From the NCBI GenBank assembly GCA_963739625.1, contig CAVUAU010000007.1, positions 1 through 64,000 on the forward strand: DNA of 64,000 nt, read 5' to 3'. The position numbers and the translations under genes were made by a program. Source of the DNA: Salinimicrobium sp963739625 (GTDB lineage Bacteria > Bacteroidota > Bacteroidia > Flavobacteriales > Flavobacteriaceae). Within the stretch, counting starts at the first letter, position 1. Every line of letters begins with the position of its first letter. Below are positions 51,866 through 59,600 of the stretch, one piece after another. Below the pieces are notes generated by a model that did no database searches, was not told the origin of the DNA, and was given only the letters and a program-made list of their open reading frames with translations.

Positions 51866-51965
51866 TCGTTTCTCGTTAAATGGTTAATTCGGGATTCGTT
51901 AATTCGTTCGTTGGGGATTGTAAAATCGATTCCCGATTCCCGATTCCCGATTCCCGTTTCCCGAT
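51866..51965. repeat. TTAATTCG and (GATTCCC)n repeats beside S23 ORF B (5' side)
   Basis: Next to the ORF lie GGTTAATTCGGGATTCG and TTAATTCGTTCG units; further on a 7-bp unit GATTCCC is repeated about six times (51929-51964), reaching the epimerase stop codon. GATTCCC is partly the inverse of GGGATTCG, so the array has a near and an inverted far part, as at copy A. Confidence 0.85.
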
Positions 51966-52971
51966 TTATAGATTTTCCCAATACCAATCTACAGCCTCTT
52001 TTAAGCCTGCTTCAATCTTGTATTGCGGGTCATAGCCAAGTAAGGTCCTAGCTTTTTCCACAGAAGCTAAAGAATGCGGAATATCTCCCGCCCTGTTCGG
52101 GCCATGTTTGACTTCAACATTGGCTATTTCTGGATCATATTCTGAAAGATATTTTTTGAGCAACTGAGTTAATTCCTTCAGGTTTGTCCTGTCTCCTACA
52201 GCTGTATTGTATACTTCGTTCAGAGCTTCTTTATTATCAGTAGTCAGGGCGAGAAGATTCATTTGAACCACATTATCGATATAAGTGAAATCTCTGGAAT
52301 AGGTGCCGTCGCCGTTGATTACAGGGCTCTCGTGTTTCATGAATTGCATCACGAACTTTGGAATTACCGCAGCGTAGGCTCCATCAGGATCCTGTTTCCT
52401 TCCGAAGACATTAAAATACCTCAGCCCTATCGTATCGATGCCATAGGTTTTATGAAAAATATCAGCATACAGCTCATTAACATATTTCGTGATAGCATAA
52501 GGAGAAAGTGGCTTTCCTATCTTATCCTCTACTTTAGGCAACGCTTCTGAATCGCCGTAGGTCGATGAGCTTGCAGCATAGACAAAACGCTTTACTTTAG
52601 CCTCTTTGGCAGCAACAAGCATGTTGACAAATCCCGATACATTTACATTATTACTGGTAATGGGATCGTTAATAGAACGAGGAACTGAACCCAAAGCGGC
52701 CTCATGAAGGACAAAGTCCACTCCCGAAACTGCCTTTTTACAATCGTCCAGGTTTCTGATATCTCCTTCAACAAGAGTGAAATTCGGGTGATCCTGAAAA
52801 GCTTGCAGATTTTCCCTTTTTCCGGTAGCGAAATTGTCAAGACAAACAACTTCGGCATTTAAATTCAAGAAGTTTTTCACAAAGGTTGGAACCAATAAAC
52901 CCCGCTCCTCCGGTTACTAAAATTTTTTTATCTTCTAATAATTCTTCGAAATTTCTATAATTTTCTTTCAT
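51966..52971 (-). pseudogene. tviC: UDP-HexNAc 4-epimerase (TviC/WbpP-like), frameshifted
   Basis: The main frame (51966 to about 52895) encodes most of an SDR epimerase: AEVVCLDNFATGKRENL, HEAALGSVPRSI, YAASSSTYGDSE, SPYAITKYVNELYAD (catalytic Tyr-Lys) and GLRYFNVFGRKQDPDGAY. It lacks the Rossmann motif. That motif lies upstream in another frame, from ATG 52971: KKILVTGGAGFIGSNLCEKLL. The frames join best at TTTAAATG (about 52858-52863), where one extra base is present. Corrected, the protein would have about 334 residues, the family length. It should interconvert UDP-GlcNAc(A) and UDP-GalNAc(A). Real mutation or sequencing error cannot be separated here. Confidence 0.85.
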
Positions 52972-53236
52972 CCTGACCTGTGAAATAAGATTTGAGGCGA
53001 TTCCCCAAATACATTTTTCCGTAATGTGTTTTTAAGTATTTTTCTCTTTTTAGTGCATCCTTTTGATCCCGGCAGCCTTCAAAATATATTAGCTCCAAAG
53101 GCCGTCGTGCTTTTGTAGAGGGAACGTTACCTTTTTGATGAGCCTCAAATCTTGATGACAAATTTGAAGTATAGCCAGTATACTTCTTACCATCTTTTTG
53201 GCTTTTGAGTACATAAACAAAGTAGAAGTCCTCCAT
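52955..53236 (-). CDS. GIY-YIG nuclease-domain protein (UPF0213/COG2827 type)
   Basis: A small GIY-YIG domain protein of about 93 residues: FVYVLKSQKDGKKYTGYTSN (GIY-YIG equivalents), LSSRFEAHQKGNVPSTKARR and LKREKYLKTHYGKMYLGNRL. Met at 53236 (MEDFYFVYVLKS) is the likely start; the frame is open to a GTG at 53272 that lies inside a remnant of the epimerase gene. Its last codons (DERKL, stop) overlap the ATG of the current epimerase start. Single-domain relatives are widespread, with unsettled roles. It stands between an old and a new copy of the epimerase 5' end, see findings. Confidence 0.85.
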   Translation of the reverse strand: MEDFYFVYVLKSQKDGKKYTGYTSNLSSRFEAHQKGNVPSTKARRPLELIYFEGCRDQKDALKREKYLKTHYGKMYLGNRLKSYFTGQDERKL

Positions 53237-53258
53237 ATTTGTCATCATTTCACGGGTT

Positions 53259-53325
53259 AAACCCCGCTCCACCTGTCACCAAGTATTTTTGAAGAACTGA
53301 GCAATTCAAAATTTTTGCTGTTCAT
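53259..53325 (-). pseudogene. decayed 5' end of an epimerase gene
   Basis: From an ATG at 53325 the minus strand reads MNSKNFELLSSSKIL and, after one extra base, VTGGAGF, then leaves the epimerase pattern and enters the GIY-YIG gene. The peptide resembles the current epimerase N-terminus (NFEELLEDKKILVTGGAGF). The 12 bases GGAGCGGGGTTT are identical in both copies. A -7 promoter box lies upstream, so this may be the former start of the operon. Confidence 0.65.
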
Positions 53326-53360
53326 TTAATATACATTTGGGGTGATTTTATTATGCGTGC

Positions 53361-53368
53361 CAAAGGTA
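53361..53368 (-). promoter_or_regulatory. -7-like promoter box TACCTTTG of the uronic-acid operon
   Basis: On the minus strand TACCTTTG fits TAnnTTTG and lies 36 nt upstream of the ATG of the epimerase 5' remnant (53325). No TTG at the ideal distance is seen. It would drive GIY-YIG, epimerase, tviB and ugd. Confidence 0.45.
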
Positions 53369-53417
53369 AAATTTTCAGGAAAGCTAATTCCTAATTTCAT
53401 CTTAAAGAACCTTATTC

Positions 53418-54425
53418 CTAATCAAATTGACTGGACTCGTAATGCACAACTTCTGTTTCTATAATAATTTTTTCCTTGGGACCTGTATTTTTCCGGTTAA
53501 CCCTGTTGATAAGCACGTCCATTGCTTTCTCTCCAATCTCATCGGGAAATTGATCTACAAAACTCACCGATGGAGTCAAATACTTCGCTAGTCCCCCACG
53601 AATAAATCCGATTAACTTAAGATCTTCCGGAATCTTACGGCCGTTTTCATAGGCTAATCTATAGGTAAGCATTGTACTGTCAAAGTCACTGCACAAAACC
53701 GCCTCTACCCTATCTTCCAAAAGCATTTTCAAGATCTTCTCCTTCAGACTCTCCATTTTTGCCGAATTGGCGATGTAAAACTGGTAATCATTACCCAGAG
53801 CTTCACGATAGCCTTCTATTCGTGCCTTTCCCACCCCCATATGGTGAATAGAAGTAGCTAAACCAATCTTTTTAAGCCCCTTCTGCTGGAAGTCTTTTGT
53901 AGCATCATAAAACACCCTTCGGTCATCTATTCCTACTTTATCTACCGGCATATCAAAGTCAATCCGGTCATAAAGCACTACCGGGATGTCATATTGAATG
54001 ATATTTCTTATATGATCAAAATCTTTCTTCCTCTGGGTTTCTTCAGCAATTGCTATAAGCACGCCATCTACAAATCCTGAAGTCAGCATCTCAGAGATCT
54101 GTTTTTCCCGTTCATGCGATTCATTAGAGATGTACGTGATCACCTGCAAACCTTCGCGTTGCGCCCGGGCTTCCATTCCCGAAAGTACTTTTGCAAAAAA
54201 AGAATTCGCGATGTTGGGAATGAGAACACCAATTGTCCCGCTTTTACTACTCTTAAGGTTTACAGCCGTGGGGTTAGGCCGGTACTTGTGCAAGGCAGCA
54301 AGCTCCTTTACCCGCTGAATGGTCTTGGGACTGATCTCGGGGCTGTCATTTAGAGCTTTAGAAACAGTTGAAACAGACACGTTGAGTAGTTTCGCAAGTT
54401 CTTTTAAAGTAATTCTGCTTTTCAT
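53418..54425 (-). CDS. LacI-family transcriptional regulator
   Basis: The protein of 335 residues has an N-terminal HTH (ITLKELAKLLNVSVSTVSKALN), a hinge region and a periplasmic-binding-type core (TIGVLIPNIANSFFAKVLSG, DGVLIAIAEETQ, VVLYDRIDFDMPVDKVGIDD). The start at 54425 (MKSRITLKE) is preferred to the ATG at 54452 because LacI proteins begin just before the HTH. Ligand unknown; in Bacteroidota such regulators often control sugar use. It stands between the polysaccharide locus and conserved genes and need not regulate the locus. Confidence 0.9.
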   Translation of the reverse strand: MKSRITLKELAKLLNVSVSTVSKALNDSPEISPKTIQRVKELAALHKYRPNPTAVNLKSSKSGTIGVLIPNIANSFFAKVLSGMEARAQREGLQVITYISNESHEREKQISEMLTSGFVDGVLIAIAEETQRKKDFDHIRNIIQYDIPVVLYDRIDFDMPVDKVGIDDRRVFYDATKDFQQKGLKKIGLATSIHHMGVGKARIEGYREALGNDYQFYIANSAKMESLKEKILKMLLEDRVEAVLCSDFDSTMLTYRLAYENGRKIPEDLKLIGFIRGGLAKYLTPSVSFVDQFPDEIGEKAMDVLINRVNRKNTGPKEKIIIETEVVHYESSQFD

Positions 54426-54449
54426 AGGGAAAAATATCAGGATTAGAAA

Positions 54450-54457
54450 CAAATGTA
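54450..54457 (-). promoter_or_regulatory. -7-like promoter box TACATTTG of the LacI-type gene
   Basis: On the minus strand TACATTTG matches the Bacteroidota -7 consensus, 25 nt before the ATG at 54425. A clear -33 TTG is missing. Confidence 0.5.
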
Positions 54458-54537
54458 AATAAAGCCAGCGAAAAAAGTTTCGTTGATTTCGGTAAATTTC
54501 TTTCTTAACTTCAGCTATTCATTAAGATGTTCCAAAA

Positions 54538-54681
54538 ATGCAATTTTTGAAGACCTATTGGATCTATGTTCTCGCTGCCGCCATCACAATTTTCGGTCTC
54601 ATCACCGGCTGGTATTTCTTCCTGTTACTCGTCATCCCCTTCGGATTCTTTAGAACAGGAAAAAAAGATGATGAAGAATAA
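54538..54681 (+). CDS. 47-residue membrane peptide
   Basis: An ATG-started ORF of 47 codons plus stop encodes MQFLKTYWIYVLAAAITIFG followed by a second hydrophobic stretch LITGWYFFLLLVIPFGFF and a charged tail RTGKKDDEE. It looks like a small two-helix or hairpin membrane protein with a cytoplasmic acidic tail. It lies alone between the divergent LacI gene and the next plus-strand gene. The composition and clean hydrophobic/charged layout argue for a real gene; function unknown. Confidence 0.6.
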   Translation: MQFLKTYWIYVLAAAITIFGLITGWYFFLLLVIPFGFFRTGKKDDEE

Positions 54682-54769
54682 CAAGTTAAAGTTATCCTAA
54701 ACCCTTACAGCCATTTGCAAAGGCGGCACTTCGGGCGTATTTTAAATTGAAAGTTTAAACTACCAAACA

Positions 54770-55090
54770 ATGAAACAAAAAGGCACATTATCTGAAACAA
54801 TAAATATGCTTCGTCTCGAAGAGGGATATGAAGAAGATTTTAACCTGGTCGACAAAAAAATGAATACCGAAGCTGAAAAAAAGGAATTCCTCGACCAGGA
54901 TTTTGTAGTTGATGAGGTTTATAGATTCGAAGGTCCTTCTAACCCGGGAGATGAAGCGATTCTGTATGCGATAAGCACATCATCAGGAAGAAAAGGTGTA
55001 TTAGTGGATGGCTACGATTATTCGAGCGGCCAGGTTTCTGAGGAACTTATGAAGAAGCTCAACCTTAGGAAAAATAGGCCTATAGAATAA
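54770..55090 (+). CDS. small conserved hypothetical protein (106 aa)
   Basis: The acidic 106-residue protein (TLSETINMLRLEEGYEEDFN, DFVVDEVYRFEGPSNPGDEA, AISTSSGRKGVLVDGYDYSS) matches, as far as I recall, a Bacteroidota family of about 100 residues that is sometimes named phosphoribosylpyrophosphate synthetase without real support: it has no PRPP-binding motif. A helical start and a small beta-sheet region are likely. It lies 78 nt before dps on the same strand, which hints at a stress link. Function unknown. Confidence 0.75.
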   Translation: MKQKGTLSETINMLRLEEGYEEDFNLVDKKMNTEAEKKEFLDQDFVVDEVYRFEGPSNPGDEAILYAISTSSGRKGVLVDGYDYSSGQVSEELMKKLNLRKNRPIE

Positions 55091-55107
55091 TCCTATTGCT
55101 CTCTCTT

Positions 55108-55136
55108 TTGAAAAGCAATACGTCATTGTAATTTCG
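55108..55136 (+). promoter_or_regulatory. possible dps promoter
   Basis: TTG (55108-55110), 18 nt, TAATTTCG (55129-55136), one mismatch to TAnnTTTG, 33 nt before the dps ATG. Confidence 0.4.
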
Positions 55137-55168
55137 AATCACAAATCAAAACAAAATAAGCAAAAACT

Positions 55169-55654
55169 ATGAGTTATTTAGGACTTGACGAAAACAAAAC
55201 CTCGAAAACTGTGGAAGAGCTTAATGTTCTTCTGGCCGATTATCACCTATATTATCAAAAACTTAGAAATTTTCACTGGAATGTAAATGGGATCAACTTC
55301 TTCGACCTTCATGAAAAGTTTGAAGAGCTTTATGATGATGCTAAATTAAAGGTAGATGAGATCGCCGAACGTATTTTGACTTTACGGATGAAACCTTCCA
55401 GCAATCTTAGTGAATATCTCAAAAATGCTAATCTTAAAGAATCTGAAGACGACTTAAAGGATTCCGAAATGATCAAAACGCTTTTAGAAGATCATGGGAC
55501 CCTGCTGAAGCAGATGAGAAAAGTAGTCAAAGTGGCCGACGACGGTGGCGATGAAGGTACGATTGATCTTATTGGAGCCTATATTCGGGAATTGGAAAAA
55601 ACCAGCTGGATGCTTGAGGCCTGGAAAATGAAGACATCAGAAAAAGCCGTTTAA
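55169..55654 (+). CDS. dps: Dps-family ferritin-like DNA-protection protein
   Basis: The 161-residue ferritin-like protein has LADYHLYYQKLRNFHWNVNG and FDLHEKFEELYDDAKLKVDEIAERI with the ferroxidase His/Asp/Glu set, and LEKTSWMLEAWKMKTSE at the end. Dps dodecamers oxidise and store iron with peroxide and protect DNA. The length is usual. The mscS gene follows six bases after the stop, so both may be co-transcribed. Confidence 0.93.
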   Translation: MSYLGLDENKTSKTVEELNVLLADYHLYYQKLRNFHWNVNGINFFDLHEKFEELYDDAKLKVDEIAERILTLRMKPSSNLSEYLKNANLKESEDDLKDSEMIKTLLEDHGTLLKQMRKVVKVADDGGDEGTIDLIGAYIRELEKTSWMLEAWKMKTSEKAV

Positions 55655-55660
55655 TCAACA

Positions 55661-56542
55661 ATGGCAGAAGGTTTTAATCTACATGATTCCATAGAAGGAA
55701 TTTGGGAAAAGTTAGGCGAATGGATGGATTCTTTGATCCTGAGTTTGCCTAATTTTATTTTGGCTGTACTTGTCTTTATTCTTTTTGTGGTTGCCGCAAA
55801 ATATATCGGCAAGTTGCTCAACAAGATTCTTCGGTTTAAGGTCAAACAAGATTCCATTCGCGAAATCACCATTAAGATCATAAAAGTTGTAGTGATCGCT
55901 ATTGGTTTTTTCGTGGCCCTTGGCTTGCTAAACCTGAACACCATTCTTACCTCTGTACTCGCAGGGGCCGGAGTTGTGGGACTTGCTATTGGTCTTGCAC
56001 TTCAAGGCACCTTAAATAACACCTTTTCGGGAATCCTGTTAAGTTTTCTTCCGGAACTGCAAATTGGCGACTGGATCGAGAATAATGGTTACGCCGGAAG
56101 GGTTGTAGAAATCAACCTTAGAAGTATAGTCATCCGTCAAGCTGATAATAATTATGTTGTAATCCCAAATTCTCAGGTGATAGATGCACCTTTCAAGAAT
56201 TTTTCACGCACTGCGAGATCACGGGTTATGGTCAACTGCGGAGTAGCTTATGATTCAGACCTGGAGTTCGTGAAAGATCTGACCACAAAAACTATTCGAA
56301 AGCACTTTCCGCAAAATATGGAAGAAGAAGTGGAATTTATGTACAACGAGTTTGGAGATAGTTCGATCAATTTTACCGTCAGGTTCTGGATCCCTGCCAC
56401 AGATAACCGCCAACTTTTATTCGCCAGAAGTAAGGCCATCATAGAGATCAAAAAAGTCTACGATCAAAACGGAATCAATATTCCTTTCCCTATAAGGACA
56501 CTAGAGTTCAACAATAAACTGGGAATAGATTCAAAAGAGTAA
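55661..56542 (+). CDS. MscS-family mechanosensitive channel
   Basis: The 293-residue protein has three N-terminal helices (about 25-45, 67-87, 92-120), the last being the Gly/Ala-rich pore helix (VLAGAGVVGLAIGLALQGTL), then the MscS beta domain (LQIGDWIENNGYAGRVVEIN, VVIPNSQVIDAPFKNFSRT) and an alpha/beta end. It should release solutes on osmotic downshock. It is convergent with the phosphoesterase gene; a shared terminator lies between them. Confidence 0.93.
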   Translation: MAEGFNLHDSIEGIWEKLGEWMDSLILSLPNFILAVLVFILFVVAAKYIGKLLNKILRFKVKQDSIREITIKIIKVVVIAIGFFVALGLLNLNTILTSVLAGAGVVGLAIGLALQGTLNNTFSGILLSFLPELQIGDWIENNGYAGRVVEINLRSIVIRQADNNYVVIPNSQVIDAPFKNFSRTARSRVMVNCGVAYDSDLEFVKDLTTKTIRKHFPQNMEEEVEFMYNEFGDSSINFTVRFWIPATDNRQLLFARSKAIIEIKKVYDQNGINIPFPIRTLEFNNKLGIDSKE

Positions 56543-56554
56543 ACTTTAAGTTAT

Positions 56555-56604
56555 AAAAAAGAAAGGCAGTCTAAAAATGGCTTTTTAGAGTGCCTTTCTT
56601 TTTT
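56555..56604. terminator. bidirectional intrinsic terminator
   Basis: A stem AAAAAAGAAAGGCA / TGCCTTTCTTTTTT with inner CTAAAAA/TTTTTAG pairing lies between the convergent mscS and phosphoesterase genes. A-run and T-run on the two sides make it usable in both directions. Confidence 0.88.
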
Positions 56605-56619
56605 ATGGCGATTCTTTAC

Positions 56620-59600
56620 TTAGAAGTTAAAGCCGAAACCAAAACTAAACCTTAAACCTTCTCCTCCAGAGAAAAAGTTGAACCTTCCGCTCAGGGCTTT
56701 TGCACTGTTTACCCAAAAGCCTCCACCGTAGCTGTCATGCCATACACTGCTGTCTTCATTATCGACCCAAACTCTACCCAGATCATAACCGGCAAAGATC
56801 CCAATCTGCACCGGTAAAAGCCGGGTTTTAAATTGGTTAAAGCTGTACCTGAGATCTGCACCGGTTGCCAAAGCGCTTTCTCCCGTGAACCTGTTGGTTC
56901 GAAAACCGCGCAATCCTTCTTCCCCGCCCAAAGTTGCAGCCTGGTAGAATTGGAAATCATCTCCTATATTCACCTGTGCCTGAATTCTTGGGTTAAGCAC
57001 CAGTTTTCGATTGGTAGTTATAGACTTGTAAAACCCGAGATAAGGATTGACGTAGCCAAAGATCTTATTTGCATCGTTGGTATTCATCTTACCACCTACC
57101 TGCAGCTGAAATTTCATTCCGTTTGAAGGATTAAGCACATTGTCATAGCTCTCATATCTATAGATCCCTTCAAGTCCCAGAAAATATTTGCGTTCGAAAA
57201 AATCTTTATCTGTAGCAAGATCTTCAGAAATAAACCGCCCTTCACTCTCCTCTATTTTAACCCCTTCAAAAGAGGCTACATATTTGAAGTAACTTCCAAA
57301 AGGACTTTCCTTGACAAAACCTGCCTCCCCGCCAAGACGGCTCAACCTTATCCTGTTGTAATCCATTCCCAGCTCATCTTCAGGATTTACTGTTTCATTT
57401 CCATAACCAAAGAAATTCCTGGTAAAACTTGGGCTCGTAAAATGTGCCCCCACCAATAAATTATAGCTTTTCCACATATTAGCAAATTGTGCGTCATAGT
57501 AGACATCAAAACTTTTGGTTTTAAAATAGTATCCAGCGCTTATGGAATGTTGAGTGGTAAAAGGATTGCGCTGAAATCCATAAATATCATATGAAGCCCT
57601 GAGTCCTATTTTCATGCCGTCATCTGGGTTGTAACCCACAGCCGGAATTATCCTGGTCGTCTTATATATCTTTCTGTCTTTATCAAAAACGTTCACCTCA
57701 TAATCATCTGTGAGATGGAGCTTGGCCCCATCAATAGACTCAAAGGTGTTAGGCATAGATTTGTAATCATAAATCTTGAGATTTTTGCCATTTTTGATGC
57801 GATAAATATCGTTGTTCTGGCCACCAATAACACGGGTCAAAATAGGATCTTTTCCTTCACCTGTGACCTCAAAAACATCGTCATCATCCAACCCGTACAA
57901 CCAGATTTCGTTCGTAAATTCAGGATCGTAAGATCTTGTATTAACTATATCGGCCTTTTCACCGTCCTTGATCCTGTAGATAGTGATCTTTGTTGTCCCA
58001 TCCGGATTTCGAATGACTTCAACAAAATCGTCCTTATCTGTACCCGTGACTATAGAAGTCTTGGCCATAACTTTATAGTACCTTTCTACAATATCTATAA
58101 GATTCCCGCGGCGCTCTTTGAGGAACTTCTGTATCCTTTCTGAAGATTCACCACGAGTCTCGGGAGGCAGTTTTGCAAAAGCCTTTTCAATAACATCATC
58201 TGTTACGTGCTCCTGAAGATATTTTGCCTGCTTCACCCATTCTTCCCGACCTTCATTCTGGATCAAACTACGATCAAGGCCTATGGCAGCAGCATTGAAC
58301 CACTCTACATCTTTTATATCTCCGTTGTATACGGCGAATTGATTGGCGAGCCCGGTGAGACCTCGTAAAGTGGCAAAAAAGGCTCCGTCAAAATTGGAGA
58401 ATACCTGGTCCCGGTCTCTTGGCACCGGTCGAAAGGTGTGATTCCCCTCTTCATCTTCAAACTCTGACCATCGCCACTGGTCCTGGTGCCGGTCCCAGTC
58501 CCCTACCAGCATGTCAAAGATCCTTGCCCTTATGTATGCAGACTCGTCCAAAGTGTATTTTTCATCCCTCCTCAGCCGCTCATACACTCCGGCGGTACTT
58601 TCAATATCATGGTTGGGTGCCCCAAAAGATTCGTATCCTGTATAGTGCCCCTCGGGCCGCTCGACGATCATGTAAAGTTCGTCACCATATTCATCATTGT
58701 ACTGCCCCAGCGCTCTTTGCTTCGGAACATAATATAGCTTCGGATTGGTGTGGTAGATCCCGGCTGCTTCAGAAAGGGTGGGAATGACCATAAAACCATA
58801 GGGATGTGCAGAGGTGTAAAAATCTTCTATGACATCTTCGGCTAAGGTATTTTCAAAGCCCGATGATACAGAAGCGTCTTTAAAAGCAACCGTTTGTAAA
58901 AATTGTACCGCACTCTTTTTGATTGCCCTCATGTTGTAGTCCCTTCCGTTCTTGTCTTTAAGCCGAAGTGATTTGGTTTGATGTCCGCCACCGGTTCTAA
59001 TTACCTGCATTCCGCCGTTAAGGGTATCGAGATCCACAACCTTTGCTTTTACTTTGGTGCCGTAGATGTCCCGGTAGCGATCTCCCCAAACGCTTTCGTA
59101 AGCATCAGTCTTTTCGGTTTCTTTGGGATCATATACAGAAGCCTCTACATAATTAGGAAAAGTTTGCGGCAAGGTGTCAAGATTTACCGGTTTTGGAGCT
59201 TCATAGATTTCATGGCTGTACAACAGCTTTGGCTGCTTGTTTTCACTTCCGTAGAAGCTTATCCAGGCGGCACCATCCTTAAGTATATCCAGGACTGCAA
59301 AACCCTGTCCTTCGTAAGCAAAAAGACCGTCTTTACCAAGATGCACATTGGTACCTTTTGAACCTGCCCCGGAAACCACCTGTTTGATCCCGTCTTTTTC
59401 TATGTACTGGAGACTGTGTTCATGCCCCGAAACAAAAACAACATTTCCCCACCTCTTGGAAATGGTCTCCAACCTGTCCACAAGTTTTTTGTAGCGAAGG
59501 TTTTGTGTGTCCTGTATGGAAACACCTCCACTGGTCCTTATAAGCATGGCGAGGGATCCTAAAATGGGAAAAGGGATCTTCTTTTGGGAAGGATATAAAT

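Noticed and set aside
52855..52895. programmed ribosomal frameshift in the epimerase
   Set aside because: No slippery heptamer with downstream structure is evident, and such enzymes are not known to use frameshifting; mutation or sequencing error is simpler.
54770..55090. phosphoribosylpyrophosphate synthetase
   Set aside because: The name circulates for similar small proteins, but the 106 residues lack the PRPP-binding motif and the length of that enzyme.
57715..58787. plus-strand ORFs of 142 and 122 codons
   Set aside because: Antisense to the well-supported phosphoesterase/barrel gene; no start context or motif.
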